Below, in pieces: positions 9,170-18,173 of a stretch of DNA of 61,195 bases. Made by a program: the position numbers and the translations under genes. The stretch is from Planctomycetia bacterium (GTDB lineage Bacteria; Planctomycetota; Planctomycetia; Pirellulales; JACPPG01). Every line of letters begins with the position of its first letter. Positions within the stretch are counted from its first letter, which is position 1. The notes beneath the pieces were generated by a model, which ran no database searches, was not told where the DNA came from, and was given only the letters and a program-made list of their open reading frames with translations. The stretch lies in contig JACPPG010000081.1 in the NCBI GenBank assembly GCA_016191115.1, positions 1-61,195 on the forward strand, in the 5' to 3' direction.

Positions 9170-9385
9170 TCACAACCAGCAGACCTCGATCTGGTTCTCG
9201 ATCTCGTTGACGCCGTCGACGCTTTTGAGCATCTCTTGCGCCATCTGCTTCTGGTAGTAGGACCGCACGATCCCTTTCAGCACGACGCGCCCTTCGGCCG
9301 CCTCGCAACGCAAGGTGCGATGGGGTAGATAAGGGTTCCGTTCGAGCACGTTGGTTACGCGATCCGCCAACTCCGCGTCCGCCAT
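9170..9385 (-). CDS. BON-domain protein
   Basis: A 71-residue protein consisting of a single BON domain: LADRVTNVLERNPYL, then LRCEAAEGRVVLKGIVRSYYQKQMAQEML and VDGVNEIENQIEV. BON domains bind membranes, phospholipids or other envelope components. Without a signal peptide this copy may be cytoplasmic. The start at 9385 follows a purine-rich GAGGGGG stretch; a longer frame to 9529 adds non-homologous residues. It is convergent with the STAS gene. Confidence 0.85.
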   Translation of the reverse strand: MADAELADRVTNVLERNPYLPHRTLRCEAAEGRVVLKGIVRSYYQKQMAQEMLKSVDGVNEIENQIEVCWL

Positions 9386-9640
9386 GTCGGGTCCCCCTCT
9401 CGCTGCCAAGAATCTCCGGGGAGCCGTTACTGTCGGGCTCACGCTCCGACTTGTACGAGAATCCCGGGGCTCCCGCAGGGAGCTATCGGCAAACTGGGGG
9501 CCATGAGTAGAGAAGAGCGGCTGCAACATTACGGATCTGTCGGAAAACCTCGCGGATTGTAGCGGTCGTGCCGAACAAGAGCAGGCGCGGATTGTCCAGC
9601 ACCGGTTCTACGGCGCCCGGCGCGGAAAGTTCGGCCGTTC

Positions 9641-10978
9641 CTAGGCCCGCTCCGGGGCTTGCTCGCCAGCGGGCGTCTGCCGCGTGATCAGCACGCGGTC
9701 GATGCGTTGGCCGTCCATGTCGACGACCTCGAGGTCCAGGCCGTCGAAGGTGGTTCGCGCCCCGACCTCGGGAATGCGACCCAGTTGCCGCAGCACCAAT
9801 CCCGCCACGGTCGTGTAGCGGCGGCTGGCCGGGTTCTCGAGTTCCTTAAGCTCCAGGACCTCGGCCAGGTCATCGACGCTGACTCCCCCGTCGATGAGCC
9901 AGCTCCGGTCGTCGCGGCGGACGATCTTCTGCTCCGCGTCGCGGCGATGTTCGTCGTGAATCTCGCCGACCAACTCCTCGAACACGTCTTCCAGCGTAAC
10001 CATGCCCTGCGTGCCCCCGAATTCGTCCAGCACGATGGCCAGTTGCGTCCGCTTCTTCTGGAACAGGTCCAGCAGCCGGTCGAGCGGCAGCGTTTCGGGC
10101 ACGAACAGGGGCGGATGAAGCATCTTCCGCAGGTTGAGCGTGCTATGCAGATACTGCTCGCGCAGCAGGTCCTTGATATGGACGTATCCAATGATGTGGT
10201 CGAGATCTTTTTCATAGACCGGCAGGCGGGAGAAGCCGGCCATGGCCACGGCGCCGATGATCTCCTCGGTGGGCGTCTCGACGTCGAGCGCGTCCAAATC
10301 GGTGCGTGGCCGCATGATGTCCCGGACGGTGCGGTCGCCCAGCCGCAGGGCCTCCATCGCCACCTTTTGCTCAGCCGGGTCTAGCACTCCGTGTTCCCGG
10401 CCCATCTTAAGCAAATGTTGGATATCTTCGACGCTGACGGCCGTATCCGTCGACTTCTGTACCCCCAGCACGAACAGCACCGCGTCGGTTGTGATTCCCA
10501 GAAACCAGACCGCCGGCCGCGCTACGTGCGATAAGAGCGCCATCGGTCGCGCGACGACCAACGCCAGCCGTTCGGCATAGTGCAAGGCCAACCGCTTGGG
10601 AACCAGCTCGCCCAAAATGAGCGAGCAGAAGCTGATGGCCGCCACCACGATCGCCAGTGCTAATGCTTCGGCGTGTTCGGCCACCCAGCCCACCGGCACG
10701 AGCGCCAGCCGCGCGCCCAGGTATCCGGCGAGGTGGGCGCCGCCGAAGGCGGCGGCCAGCGTGCCGATCACGGTGATGCCGATCTGCGCGGTCGACAGGA
10801 ACCGATTCGGATTCGCGCTCAGCTCGAGGGCCGCGCGGGCCGCACGGTCTCCTTCTTCGGCCCGACTTTGCAGGCGGCCGCGGCGTGCCGCGACGATCGC
10901 GATCTCGGCGGCGGCGAAGAAGCCGTTCGCCAGGATCAACGCCAGAATGATGATGATCTCGGCGGTAATCGATGGAAT
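9641..10978 (-). CDS. CNNM/CorC-family membrane protein (DUF21, CBS pair, CorC_HlyC domain)
   Basis: The protein has a DUF21 transmembrane domain (starting ANGFFAAAEIAIVAARRGRLQSRAEEGD), two CBS domains (MRPRTDLDALDVETP and the IIGYVHIKDLLRE region) and a C-terminal CorC/HlyC transporter-associated domain. The family is linked to Mg2+/Co2+ handling. No ATG or GTG precedes the first membrane segment in frame. TTG at 10939 would remove half of it, so an ATT at 10978 preceded by GAGGT is my preferred start, giving 445 residues. The gene begins 38 bases after serA ends, so the pair is likely co-transcribed. Confidence 0.9.
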   Translation of the reverse strand: MPSITAEIIIILALILANGFFAAAEIAIVAARRGRLQSRAEEGDRAARAALELSANPNRFLSTAQIGITVIGTLAAAFGGAHLAGYLGARLALVPVGWVAEHAEALALAIVVAAISFCSLILGELVPKRLALHYAERLALVVARPMALLSHVARPAVWFLGITTDAVLFVLGVQKSTDTAVSVEDIQHLLKMGREHGVLDPAEQKVAMEALRLGDRTVRDIMRPRTDLDALDVETPTEEIIGAVAMAGFSRLPVYEKDLDHIIGYVHIKDLLREQYLHSTLNLRKMLHPPLFVPETLPLDRLLDLFQKKRTQLAIVLDEFGGTQGMVTLEDVFEELVGEIHDEHRRDAEQKIVRRDDRSWLIDGGVSVDDLAEVLELKELENPASRRYTTVAGLVLRQLGRIPEVGARTTFDGLDLEVVDMDGQRIDRVLITRQTPAGEQAPERA

Positions 10979-11016
10979 CGCAGGACCTCGTTCATTGCGG
11001 CAAGGTCAACTTCGCG

Positions 11017-12645
11017 TCAACCGGCCAGCCAGGCCGGTAGTTCGCCCGCCTTCGGCAGTCGGATCACGGTGGCGCTCAGGATGTGTGGGAAGGCCAGCAC
11101 TTCCGCCACCGCCGCTGGGGGCGGCAAGTTGTCGAGGTTCAGAACGCCAATCGCGTCTCCGCCGGGCGCGTCGCCGGCGCGGCCGACGGACATCTGCGCG
11201 ATGTTCACGTGGTGCGCGCCGAAGATCGTGCCCACGTGGCCGATGATGCCCGGCACGTCGCGATGCGTGAACACCATCAGGATGCCGTCCAAATATGCTT
11301 CGAGCCGGTACTCGCCCAACTGCACGAGCCGGGCCATGTCGTGGCCAAGCAAGGTGCCGGCGGCCTTGTACGTTTGAGCCTCGGTAACCAGTTCGGCCAG
11401 AATGAGCGAGCTGAAGGCGCCCATGTCGGCGCGGGATTGCTCGACCAGCTCGATGCCGCGGTCGCGCAACAACATTTCCGCGTTGACCATGTTGACCTCG
11501 GCCTCCATCGACTGCTGCAACAGTCCAGCGGCGAAGGTCGCTGTCAGCAACTTGGTTTCCTTGGCGGCCACCTCGCCGCGGTAGAGCAATCGGCATGCCT
11601 TGGCCGGCGTGCGGTCCAATTGTGCCAATAGCCGCCCCAGGCGATAAGCCACGTCCAGTTCCCCCCGCAGGGCAGCGAACTTCTTGGGGTCGAGCGAGAC
11701 CATGTTGACGGCGTGCCGGACGGCCCCGGTGGTAAGAAAATCGATCAACAGGCCCGCTCCCTCAGCGGCAACCTTGGTCTGCGCCTCCTCGGTGCTCGCG
11801 CCCAGGTGGGGTGTGGCCAGGACGGCCTTCATCCCGAACAACGGGCTCTTGGTGCATGGCTCTTCCGCGAATACGTCCAAGGCGACGCCGCCCAGCTTGC
11901 CGCTTTTGAGCCCCTCGACGAGCGCCGCTTCGTCGTAGATGCCGCCCCGTGCGCAGTTGATCAGACGGGCCCCAGGTCGCATCAATTGAATCTCCTTGGC
12001 TCCGATCAGCCCGCGCGTCTCCTCCGTAAGCGGCGTGTGTACCGTTAGGTAGTCGACGTGTGGCAGCATCTCGACGACCGTCGAGCACATCTGGACGCCC
12101 AGTTCCTGGGCCCGATCCTTCGACAGGAAAGGGTCATAACCCAAAAGCCGCATTTCCATCGCTTTGGCCCGCGCCGCCACGGCCTGCCCGATGCGTCCCA
12201 AGCCGACGATCCCCAGCGTCTTGTCGGCCAATTGGGTCCCCATGTACTGCCCGCGGTCCCAGCGTCCCTCGACGAGACTGCGATAAGCCGGGGCGATATT
12301 CCGCGACAGAGCCAGCATCATGGCGATCGTGTGCTCGGCCGTGCTCACCGTATTGCCGGTGGGCGTGTTCATGACCACGATGCCCTGCCGTGTGGCGGCG
12401 GCCTTGTCGATATTGTCCGTCCCAACGCCGGCCCGCACGATCGCCTTGAGCCGCTTGTTTCCGACCAGCGCCTCGGCCGTGATCTTCACGCCGCTACGGA
12501 CGATAGCCCCGTCGTACTGAGCCAGGGCTTCGCGCAGTTCGTCGCCGCCGAGCTTGGTGCGGACGTCGAACTCGATGGCTGGCGCTGCCGCCAACAGGGC
12601 GAGGCCCTCCTGGGCCAACGGGTCCAGAACGATGACGCGATGCAT
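11017..12645 (-). CDS. serA: D-3-phosphoglycerate dehydrogenase
   Basis: This 542-residue enzyme oxidises 3-phosphoglycerate with NAD as the first step of serine synthesis. It is the long form: substrate domain (MHRVIVLDPLAQEG), NAD domain with GIVGLGRIGQAVA, catalytic His near 280 in TPHLGAST, an intervening ASB domain, and a C-terminal ACT domain (GILMVFTHRDVPGIIGHVGTIF) that usually binds serine for feedback control. The ATG at 12645 fits the family start; an upstream frame to 12933 adds no homology. Serine made here could feed the glycine-cleavage system encoded at 20.4-24.9 kb, but the two are not in one operon. Confidence 0.97.
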   Translation of the reverse strand: MHRVIVLDPLAQEGLALLAAAPAIEFDVRTKLGGDELREALAQYDGAIVRSGVKITAEALVGNKRLKAIVRAGVGTDNIDKAAATRQGIVVMNTPTGNTVSTAEHTIAMMLALSRNIAPAYRSLVEGRWDRGQYMGTQLADKTLGIVGLGRIGQAVAARAKAMEMRLLGYDPFLSKDRAQELGVQMCSTVVEMLPHVDYLTVHTPLTEETRGLIGAKEIQLMRPGARLINCARGGIYDEAALVEGLKSGKLGGVALDVFAEEPCTKSPLFGMKAVLATPHLGASTEEAQTKVAAEGAGLLIDFLTTGAVRHAVNMVSLDPKKFAALRGELDVAYRLGRLLAQLDRTPAKACRLLYRGEVAAKETKLLTATFAAGLLQQSMEAEVNMVNAEMLLRDRGIELVEQSRADMGAFSSLILAELVTEAQTYKAAGTLLGHDMARLVQLGEYRLEAYLDGILMVFTHRDVPGIIGHVGTIFGAHHVNIAQMSVGRAGDAPGGDAIGVLNLDNLPPPAAVAEVLAFPHILSATVIRLPKAGELPAWLAG

Positions 12646-12933
12646 GGGCGTGGACGGCGTATGGGCCGGGAGGATGGGAGATTGTCGATTTGGCCCCACG
12701 ACGCGGGCGGCCGGCACCGATTCGCACGGCCCGCATCGCGGCCGCTGCAGGTTCAAGGCTGCCAAGCACAAAGGCAGGATAGGACTTGCGAAACGGGGGG
12801 TCAAGCAGCGGCTGGACTCGCGCAGCGGCTGGACTCGCGCAGGGGCACACAGCGTCATCCGAGGCTTGGGATAGGAGATTCCCTTGACGTCTGGTGGGGC
12901 CGCGTTAGGCGAGCCGCCAACCACACAGGCCAA

Positions 12934-13686
12934 CTAGCGGAGCACCGCCGGCCCCGTGGCCCAGCGGTTGCCAGGTTGCGTCGGGGGTGGTGCAGCCGGC
13001 CCTAACAGTGCTCGCAGCGAGGCGACGCGGGCGGCGACATCCGGCTGAAAGCGGTCGTGCCACATCGAACGTTCGTAGACGCTCAGAGCCTGCGTTGGAT
13101 TGCCTGACTCCTCATAGATCCGGCCCAGTGCACCCAGCGCGCGGGCGTCGTACGGGTCGATGGCCAGCGCGTCGGTCAGATACGCCTTGGCCGCCTGCTT
13201 GTCGCCCAATTCCTCGGACACGCGGGCGAGCTCGACCTTGGGCGCGGACATCGTCGGATTGCGGCTGGCCCAGCCTTGCAAGAGCCGCTGCGCCTCTTCG
13301 GTGCGTTGCTCCTCGACCAACAGCACGGCCAGCGCGCGGTAGCAATCGCGATGATTGGGGTCGCGATCCAGGCACTGGTTGTAAAGCATCTCGGCCTGCG
13401 CGAGGTCCTCTTTTCGACCGTTGAGCTTGCCTAGCCGGTGATACGTCGCGGCGAGATTGTAGTAGCCATCGGGGTCGTTAGGGTCGGTGGCGGTGGCCTG
13501 CTGAAAGCGCTGGATGGCCCCTTGGTAGTACCCTTGCTGGTAGAGTCGCACGCCGTCGGCGTTCTGACCGTGCGCGACCATGCCACATCCTGCCGCGGCC
13601 AATGCCGCCAGCATGGCCAACGCCGCAAGCGGCGCGGCGCTTGGCGCGCCGACAGCGGGGTAACGATGATGGCTGCGGGCGCTCAC
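12934..13686 (-). CDS. TPR-repeat lipoprotein
   Basis: This 250-residue protein starts with GTG at 13686. The N-terminus carries a hydrophobic stretch ending in the lipobox LAAAGC, so the mature protein should be lipid-anchored. At least four tetratricopeptide repeats follow, for example DGVRLYQQGYYQGAIQRFQQ, DPDGYYNLAATYHRLGKL, DCYRALAVLLVEEQRTEEA and ARALGALGRIYEESGNPTQA. It is probably an envelope scaffold; the partner is unknown. serA starts 288 bases downstream on the same strand. Confidence 0.85.
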   Translation of the reverse strand: MSARSHHRYPAVGAPSAAPLAALAMLAALAAAGCGMVAHGQNADGVRLYQQGYYQGAIQRFQQATATDPNDPDGYYNLAATYHRLGKLNGRKEDLAQAEMLYNQCLDRDPNHRDCYRALAVLLVEEQRTEEAQRLLQGWASRNPTMSAPKVELARVSEELGDKQAAKAYLTDALAIDPYDARALGALGRIYEESGNPTQALSVYERSMWHDRFQPDVAARVASLRALLGPAAPPPTQPGNRWATGPAVLR

Positions 13687-13905
13687 GACAAGATCACTCG
13701 AAACGCGTGAAAGGACGAAGCACGCAGATGGGCAATCACCCCGAGGCGCCGACTTGCTGCCTCGAGGCGTCTCTGACGGGAATTGGGGCGGTGAGAATAG
13801 CGACGCGGCCGGCGCGGCACAAGAGCGCCTGCTGGCGGCACTTCCAGCAGTGACAGCGTGGCAGCGACTTGGCGCCCGCGCGGCACGGGCACGGAACGCG
13901 ATCGC

Positions 13906-14238
13906 TTACAGGGGCGTGGAGGATTCGGATCCCGCCTGCTTGACGTAGCCCAGCGCGCGAATGACTTCCAACACCTCGCTGCAAGTAGGGAACATGCGGC
14001 CGCTCGTTCGTTTGTAGTTGTTCATGGCGTTCATGAACTCGACCTCGTCGGCCGTGTAGTCCCGCTCGCAAGTGGTCGGATCGATCTGGCGGCGGCGATT
14101 CACCTTGGCGCGTCGTTCGAGCTTGCGCCGTTCGACAACGACCGTTTCGCCCTTCGTGCGCCGCTCGGCGACACGGCGTTCCGCTCCCCGTTCGCGCCGC
14201 TCCAACGTGACGGCGCCACCCTTCTTGACTTTCCCCAC
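13906..14238 (-). CDS. small basic protein of unknown function
   Basis: This 110-residue protein begins with GTG at 14238, preceded by GGGAGG 5 bases upstream; a second GTG at 14259 lacks such a site. The first half is made of highly charged ERRERGAERR/VAERR-like segments. The second half (IDPTTCERDYTADEVEFMNAMNNYKRTSGRMFPTCSEVLEVIRALGYVK) is a compact, conserved-looking domain that I recall from many planctomycetes without a function. An RNA- or DNA-binding role is possible from the basic half but is only a guess. Confidence 0.8.
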   Translation of the reverse strand: MGKVKKGGAVTLERRERGAERRVAERRTKGETVVVERRKLERRAKVNRRRQIDPTTCERDYTADEVEFMNAMNNYKRTSGRMFPTCSEVLEVIRALGYVKQAGSESSTPL

Positions 14239-14468
14239 GCTTCCCTCCCCGGTTCGCACGCCAGCGGTGATAGAATCGCGCCCTCGGGGGCGTATTGGCC
14301 CTCAAAAGGCCCAATCGTCTGGGCCCGGAGAGAAAATGAACTGGTTGGGGAAAATGGTGGGTTTTAGGGGATCGCGCGATTTAATCCGTGATTGCTGATG
14401 AGGCGAACTTTCCGGTTCTGCGGCGCGAAGTGCCCGCCGCTTGGCCCCAGGGGGCGCGGGTCCGCACG

Positions 14469-16274
14469 TTAGCGACGTGGCTCGGCGGCAAGCGTGGTAC
14501 TGACCGCAATGCCCTCATGATCGACCCGCGCCTCGAACAGCAAGCGATCGGCCAGCTTCAAGATTTCAACCAGATCGTTGTCGCGACCGGCGGTTGGCCG
14601 CGGGGCATCGGCCGCGCCGAGTTGAGAGGTCGGGGCGTCGGCGGCCGCCAGCAATTCGCGCAGCGTCCCGAGCTGGAAATACGCCAAATGCGTGCGGCCT
14701 CGCAGGCGAGGGTTTGCCATCGCTTGAAAGTGGGTCACCGAGGCCAGCGATTCGCTCGCCTCGAGCCGTGCGGCGTCGCGCACTGCGTCCCGCGAGGAGC
14801 CAGCCCAATAGAATGGGCCGAGTGAAGTAGAGGCGGCTGTCTCGCCGGGCTCCGCCGCGACTGACACTCCCTCGACGGACGCCAGCGGCACGCCCTGCTG
14901 CTCGCTCGATTCGATGCGTACGTTGTGTCCCTGGCGATTGAACGCCACGATGGCGGCGGTGAGGCCCGCACGAACCAAGGGATCAAGTCCCTGCGCGACC
15001 AGGGGGCGATCTTCAGCCAAGATGCTGCTGGTATCGACGCCGATCGCCCAATCCAGCGGCACGGCTCCCTTGGCGGTCCCCGTCTTGTCGGCTGGACCGG
15101 CGGTGCTTTTCCGCTCAGCCAGTGCCGCGACCGCGTCGTACCCTCGACCGCTGGTGAGGGCCGTCAGCGCGGTGACGTCCAATCGATCGCGGGCCGCGAT
15201 CGGCGCGTTAGCGCCCGAGGCTGCTTTTGCCGCGCGCTCGCGGAAGAACCCGCCCACCAGGCTGGCCAGATCGATGCGCCCGGCGAGCGCGACGATGGCT
15301 GCGGCGGGCAGCCGCTCAGCCAGCTCCTCGCGCGGCGCAAGGCTCCCGCCCGCCACCGGGCTCGCCACAACAAGGTCCGTCCGCAGAAATCCTTCGAGCA
15401 CGAACTTGGGGGCAAGTTGGAGCGAGGCAACCAGATACTCCGATTTTTGGAACGCCTCCAGCAGCGAGCGTTGCACGGCTGGCACTTGTCCGTCCTTGGC
15501 GCATGCGTCCAACAATTCTTTCCACGCGCGAGGATTGACGAACATCTGCAAAACGGCGTCCGGATTCAATCGCCCTACCCCTGACGCGTATGCGGGCAAG
15601 TCGGCCAGGGCCCGCGTCGGCCGGGCGCCCTTGTGAAACGCGATCGCCGTGGCGATCGCGCGCTCGTCGGTGGCGATGATCCCCATGGCCCCGCTGGTGG
15701 CCAGAAACACCGGCGGGTCTTTCGGGCCGGGCTCGATGCGATAGATGACGTGCGTCGCTCCCCCGTGCCGCCACTGGCGCGGGACCACGCGCCACCCCGC
15801 GGCGCGCTCGGCGTCCAAAAGGCGCTCCACGGCCCGCCCCAGCAAGTCACCGTCGGTCGACTCGAAGATCAGAATGGCAGGGCCAGGCTGCCCTTTGGCA
15901 AAGGCGGCGCTGTCGGGCCAGAACGCCAAGAGAAACCGTTTGCCCAGCAGCTTACGCAGGATCTCTTCCGTGGAAAGGCCCGTCTGACGGTGAATCTCAT
16001 CGGCCAGCTTCGACACCTTGGCGCCGTTTTTCGCCAGGAAGCGCTCGAGCGCCGGAAACTGCGACACGCGGCGGTACAACTCGCCCGTCTGGTACTCGTC
16101 GAACTGGCCGGCGAGATTGCGGACTTCCACGCACAGGCCGACGTCATCGGGCACGAGCGCCGCCAGCGAGTGGACGTCGCCGGCGCGGCACGCGGAGCAA
16201 GCCAGCACGACGGCAAAAAATCCCGGCAGCCACGGTCGCGGGAACGTGCGGGATGCCGTCGCGACGCGCTTCAT
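14469..16274 (-). CDS. secreted hypothetical protein (DUF3352-like), third gene of the sigma/anti-sigma operon
   Basis: This 601-residue protein has a signal sequence (residues 1 to about 31, PWLPGFFAVVLACSACRAG, possibly a lipobox Cys). The body repeatedly scores its own quantities against residues such as LVPDDVGLCVEVRNL and AAIVALAGRIDLASLVGGFF, a style seen in DUF3352 proteins; this assignment is tentative. Its ATG overlaps the stop of the anti-sigma gene (TAATG), indicating translational coupling, so it is probably the envelope target or sensor of that regulatory pair. Confidence 0.8.
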   Translation of the reverse strand: MKRVATASRTFPRPWLPGFFAVVLACSACRAGDVHSLAALVPDDVGLCVEVRNLAGQFDEYQTGELYRRVSQFPALERFLAKNGAKVSKLADEIHRQTGLSTEEILRKLLGKRFLLAFWPDSAAFAKGQPGPAILIFESTDGDLLGRAVERLLDAERAAGWRVVPRQWRHGGATHVIYRIEPGPKDPPVFLATSGAMGIIATDERAIATAIAFHKGARPTRALADLPAYASGVGRLNPDAVLQMFVNPRAWKELLDACAKDGQVPAVQRSLLEAFQKSEYLVASLQLAPKFVLEGFLRTDLVVASPVAGGSLAPREELAERLPAAAIVALAGRIDLASLVGGFFRERAAKAASGANAPIAARDRLDVTALTALTSGRGYDAVAALAERKSTAGPADKTGTAKGAVPLDWAIGVDTSSILAEDRPLVAQGLDPLVRAGLTAAIVAFNRQGHNVRIESSEQQGVPLASVEGVSVAAEPGETAASTSLGPFYWAGSSRDAVRDAARLEASESLASVTHFQAMANPRLRGRTHLAYFQLGTLRELLAAADAPTSQLGAADAPRPTAGRDNDLVEILKLADRLLFEARVDHEGIAVSTTLAAEPRR

Positions 16275-16915
16275 TACTCGGCTCCCCCGCTACACGGCAG
16301 CACGCGCAATAGCGCCATCAGCGATTTTCCCGTGCTCTCCGCCACCGGCGCCATCGGTCCGGACTCGTTCTCGGCTTCGCTCGACGGAGCGGTTTGCGCG
16401 GGTTCAGCCGGCCCCGAGCCTCCATCGGCCGCCAGTCCCGCGGCGGGAAGCCACACCATTGCCGCCAGGAAACTCTGGCGCGTTTCGGCCAGCAGCGGGG
16501 CATACGTTGCGCTCGCCTCGTCCACCAGCGCTGGACGCGGTGCGGGGGCGACGGCCGGCGCGCCGGCCCCGTCGGCGATCTGCACGACGCCGGGACCAGG
16601 CCGCAGCCAACGCATCGCCGGCAGCGCCGCCACAAGCAGAGTGGCGGCCATCGCCAAGCCAACGAGTACCCGCCGCCGCCGCGGCCTGACCTTGGGTGCC
16701 GGACGCCACTGGCGGGCAACACGGGCCACCAGGTCAACGGTCGGCACGGGCGTGTCCCACGACGCGACTCCCTCTAAAAGTGCTTCACAACCCGACAATA
16801 GCGCGCCGCACGGCTCGCAGCAGGCCGCATGCCCGGCCAACCGATCATCGCCGTCCGGACCGCGCCGCTCGTCGAGCAGTTGTTGCAGCCGGATTTCAAA
16901 TTCGTCGCAGCGCAC
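16274..16915 (-). CDS. membrane anti-sigma factor with zinc-finger-like N-terminus
   Basis: Starting at GTG 16915 (VRCDEFEIRLQQLLDE) the protein has 213 residues. GHAACCEPCGALL provides the His-x3-Cys-x2-Cys pattern of zinc-binding anti-sigma domains. A single membrane segment (RVLVGLAMAATLLVAALPAM) follows a basic stretch, then a periplasmic tail. The start overlaps the sigma gene by 20 bases and is preceded by GGAG 7 bases away. It should hold the neighbouring ECF sigma factor inactive until an envelope signal arrives. Confidence 0.88.
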   Translation of the reverse strand: MRCDEFEIRLQQLLDERRGPDGDDRLAGHAACCEPCGALLSGCEALLEGVASWDTPVPTVDLVARVARQWRPAPKVRPRRRRVLVGLAMAATLLVAALPAMRWLRPGPGVVQIADGAGAPAVAPAPRPALVDEASATYAPLLAETRQSFLAAMVWLPAAGLAADGGSGPAEPAQTAPSSEAENESGPMAPVAESTGKSLMALLRVLPCSGGAE

Positions 16916-17483
16916 GTTTGTTCTCCGTGACAACACCTCGAGCACACAATTGATCGATCAAGTCGCGGCGCGCTCGATGCACCCAGGTTTTGACGGTGCC
17001 GACGGGGCAACCCATCACCTGCGCGATTTGCCCGTAACTCAACTCCTGTTCGTGAAACAACACGAAAGCCTGACGATACTCGGGACGCACATTCCGCAGC
17101 GCCAACTCGACCTCTTCAGCCAAGGACCGCAGGGCCGCGGGCGACGGCGTGGGATCAGCCAGGTGATCGAACTCGCCGCCACGCCGCGGGCGACGCGCCC
17201 GCGTGGCCAAAAGCGTGCGACAACGGTTTCCCGCGATCGCTAACAGCCATGGGGCAAAGTCCCGCCGGCCATCCCAATTCCGCAGGCTGCGCATCGCGCG
17301 GAGGAACGCCTCTTGGGTCACGTCCTCCGCGTCCTCCCTCTGCCCCAGCATGCGGTAGCAGAGACCGAATACCTGGCAGTGAAACCGTGCCACCAGTTCC
17401 TCGGCCGCGACGCCCTCCCCCGCCAGACACCGCCGCACTAACACCCGTACCTCGTCGGCCGACGGGTCATACTCAGCGGGCAT
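16896..17483 (-). CDS. ECF-family RNA polymerase sigma factor
   Basis: This 195-residue sigma factor has region 2 (FHCQVFGLCYRMLGQREDAEDVTQEAFLRAMR, then FAPWLLAIAGNRC) and region 4 (LFHEQELSYGQIAQVMGCPVGTVKTWVHRARRDL), with nothing between them but a short linker, as expected for the ECF class. It leads a three-gene unit with the overlapping anti-sigma factor and the secreted protein. Its own promoter should lie in the 138-bp gap upstream and may be autoregulated, but I cannot identify boxes. Confidence 0.95.
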   Translation of the reverse strand: MPAEYDPSADEVRVLVRRCLAGEGVAAEELVARFHCQVFGLCYRMLGQREDAEDVTQEAFLRAMRSLRNWDGRRDFAPWLLAIAGNRCRTLLATRARRPRRGGEFDHLADPTPSPAALRSLAEEVELALRNVRPEYRQAFVLFHEQELSYGQIAQVMGCPVGTVKTWVHRARRDLIDQLCARGVVTENKRALRRI

Positions 17484-17621
17484 AGCGAGCCTTCAACGTA
17501 CGATACCCGGCCGCGGAGAGGCGGGTTTCAGACACAAACGATCCCGGAGCGGGGCGATTCCCCGGGGAGGCAAGCCGCCGCGCTTGCCGCCATCCAGGAA
17601 GCGGCAACGCAACGAGATTCG

Positions 17622-17921
17622 CTAGTCGCGAATCTCCCGCCAAATGTCGCCCAACTCGGCCAGCGACACATCTTCCAGTCGTTTCCCCCGGCGGTCAAGC
17701 TTTTCGTTCAATTTAATGGCGGTTTCCTGCATCGAGCTGTGCGTCTCGGAGGATCCGCCGTACAGGACGAAGTTCTTGCCGCGGGTGATCCGCGTCTGGC
17801 CGTCTTGGGCGTCAAGGCCCAGACCCAACAAGGCGGCGGCGCGGCGCGTGTTGCGAGCGGCTTTCACACTTGCCTCATTCGTGTCCCAGGTTCCCCGATG
17901 GGGGGAAGCGTTAGAATCCAT
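17622..17921 (-). CDS. small hypothetical protein
   Basis: This 99-residue protein, starting MDSNASPHRGTWDTNEASVKAARN, has no signal peptide or membrane segment. A conserved-looking middle (LLGLGLDAQDGQTRITRGKNFVLYGGSSETHSSMQETAIKLNEKL) is predicted to mix strands and helices. I do not recognise a family. The frame stays open upstream into the repeat copy at 17973-18108, but a start there would be repeat-derived and is unlikely. The start at 17921 lacks a strong ribosome binding site. Confidence 0.65.
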   Translation of the reverse strand: MDSNASPHRGTWDTNEASVKAARNTRRAAALLGLGLDAQDGQTRITRGKNFVLYGGSSETHSSMQETAIKLNEKLDRRGKRLEDVSLAELGDIWREIRD

Positions 17922-17972
17922 CAAACTATAGGCATGCTCGACGCGGGGGGTCAAGGACGGCACCGGCCAGGA

Positions 17973-18108
17973 CAGGGCCATTCTGTTTTTCAAAATGGCG
18001 AGGCGGGAAAATGGGACTGGCTCCGACCATAAACAGCGCAAGTCCTTTCAGACCAACGTTGCGTCTCGGTGCCTGTCCCACTTTCCCGCCGGTGCGCCGC
18101 CGGCAAGC
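17973..18108 (+). mobile_element. MITE-like element, copy B (right end replaced)
   Basis: The copy starts with CAGGGCCATTCTG at 17973 and follows the consensus through the inner inverted repeat (arms near 18002-18027 and 18065-18090). After CGGCAAGC at 18108 it departs from the other copies. The missing 3' end is replaced by one arm of a different hairpin repeat (18113-18134). No flanking duplication can therefore be judged. The left end lies 52 bases upstream of the start of the minus-strand gene ending at 17622. Confidence 0.9.
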
Positions 18109-18112
18109 GTGT

Positions 18113-18134
18113 GCCGAAAAATGTGCCAGACCCC
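18113..18134. repeat. single arm of a second hairpin repeat
   Basis: This 22-bp segment matches the right arm of the hairpin at 28901-28978 with one difference (CCAGACCCC instead of CCTGACCCC). It abuts the broken right end of element copy B, so the two repeat families are joined here. Confidence 0.75.
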
Positions 18135-18173
18135 GGACTTTGCACTTCTCCCGCGGCGCCGGCGTCCGGGCTA

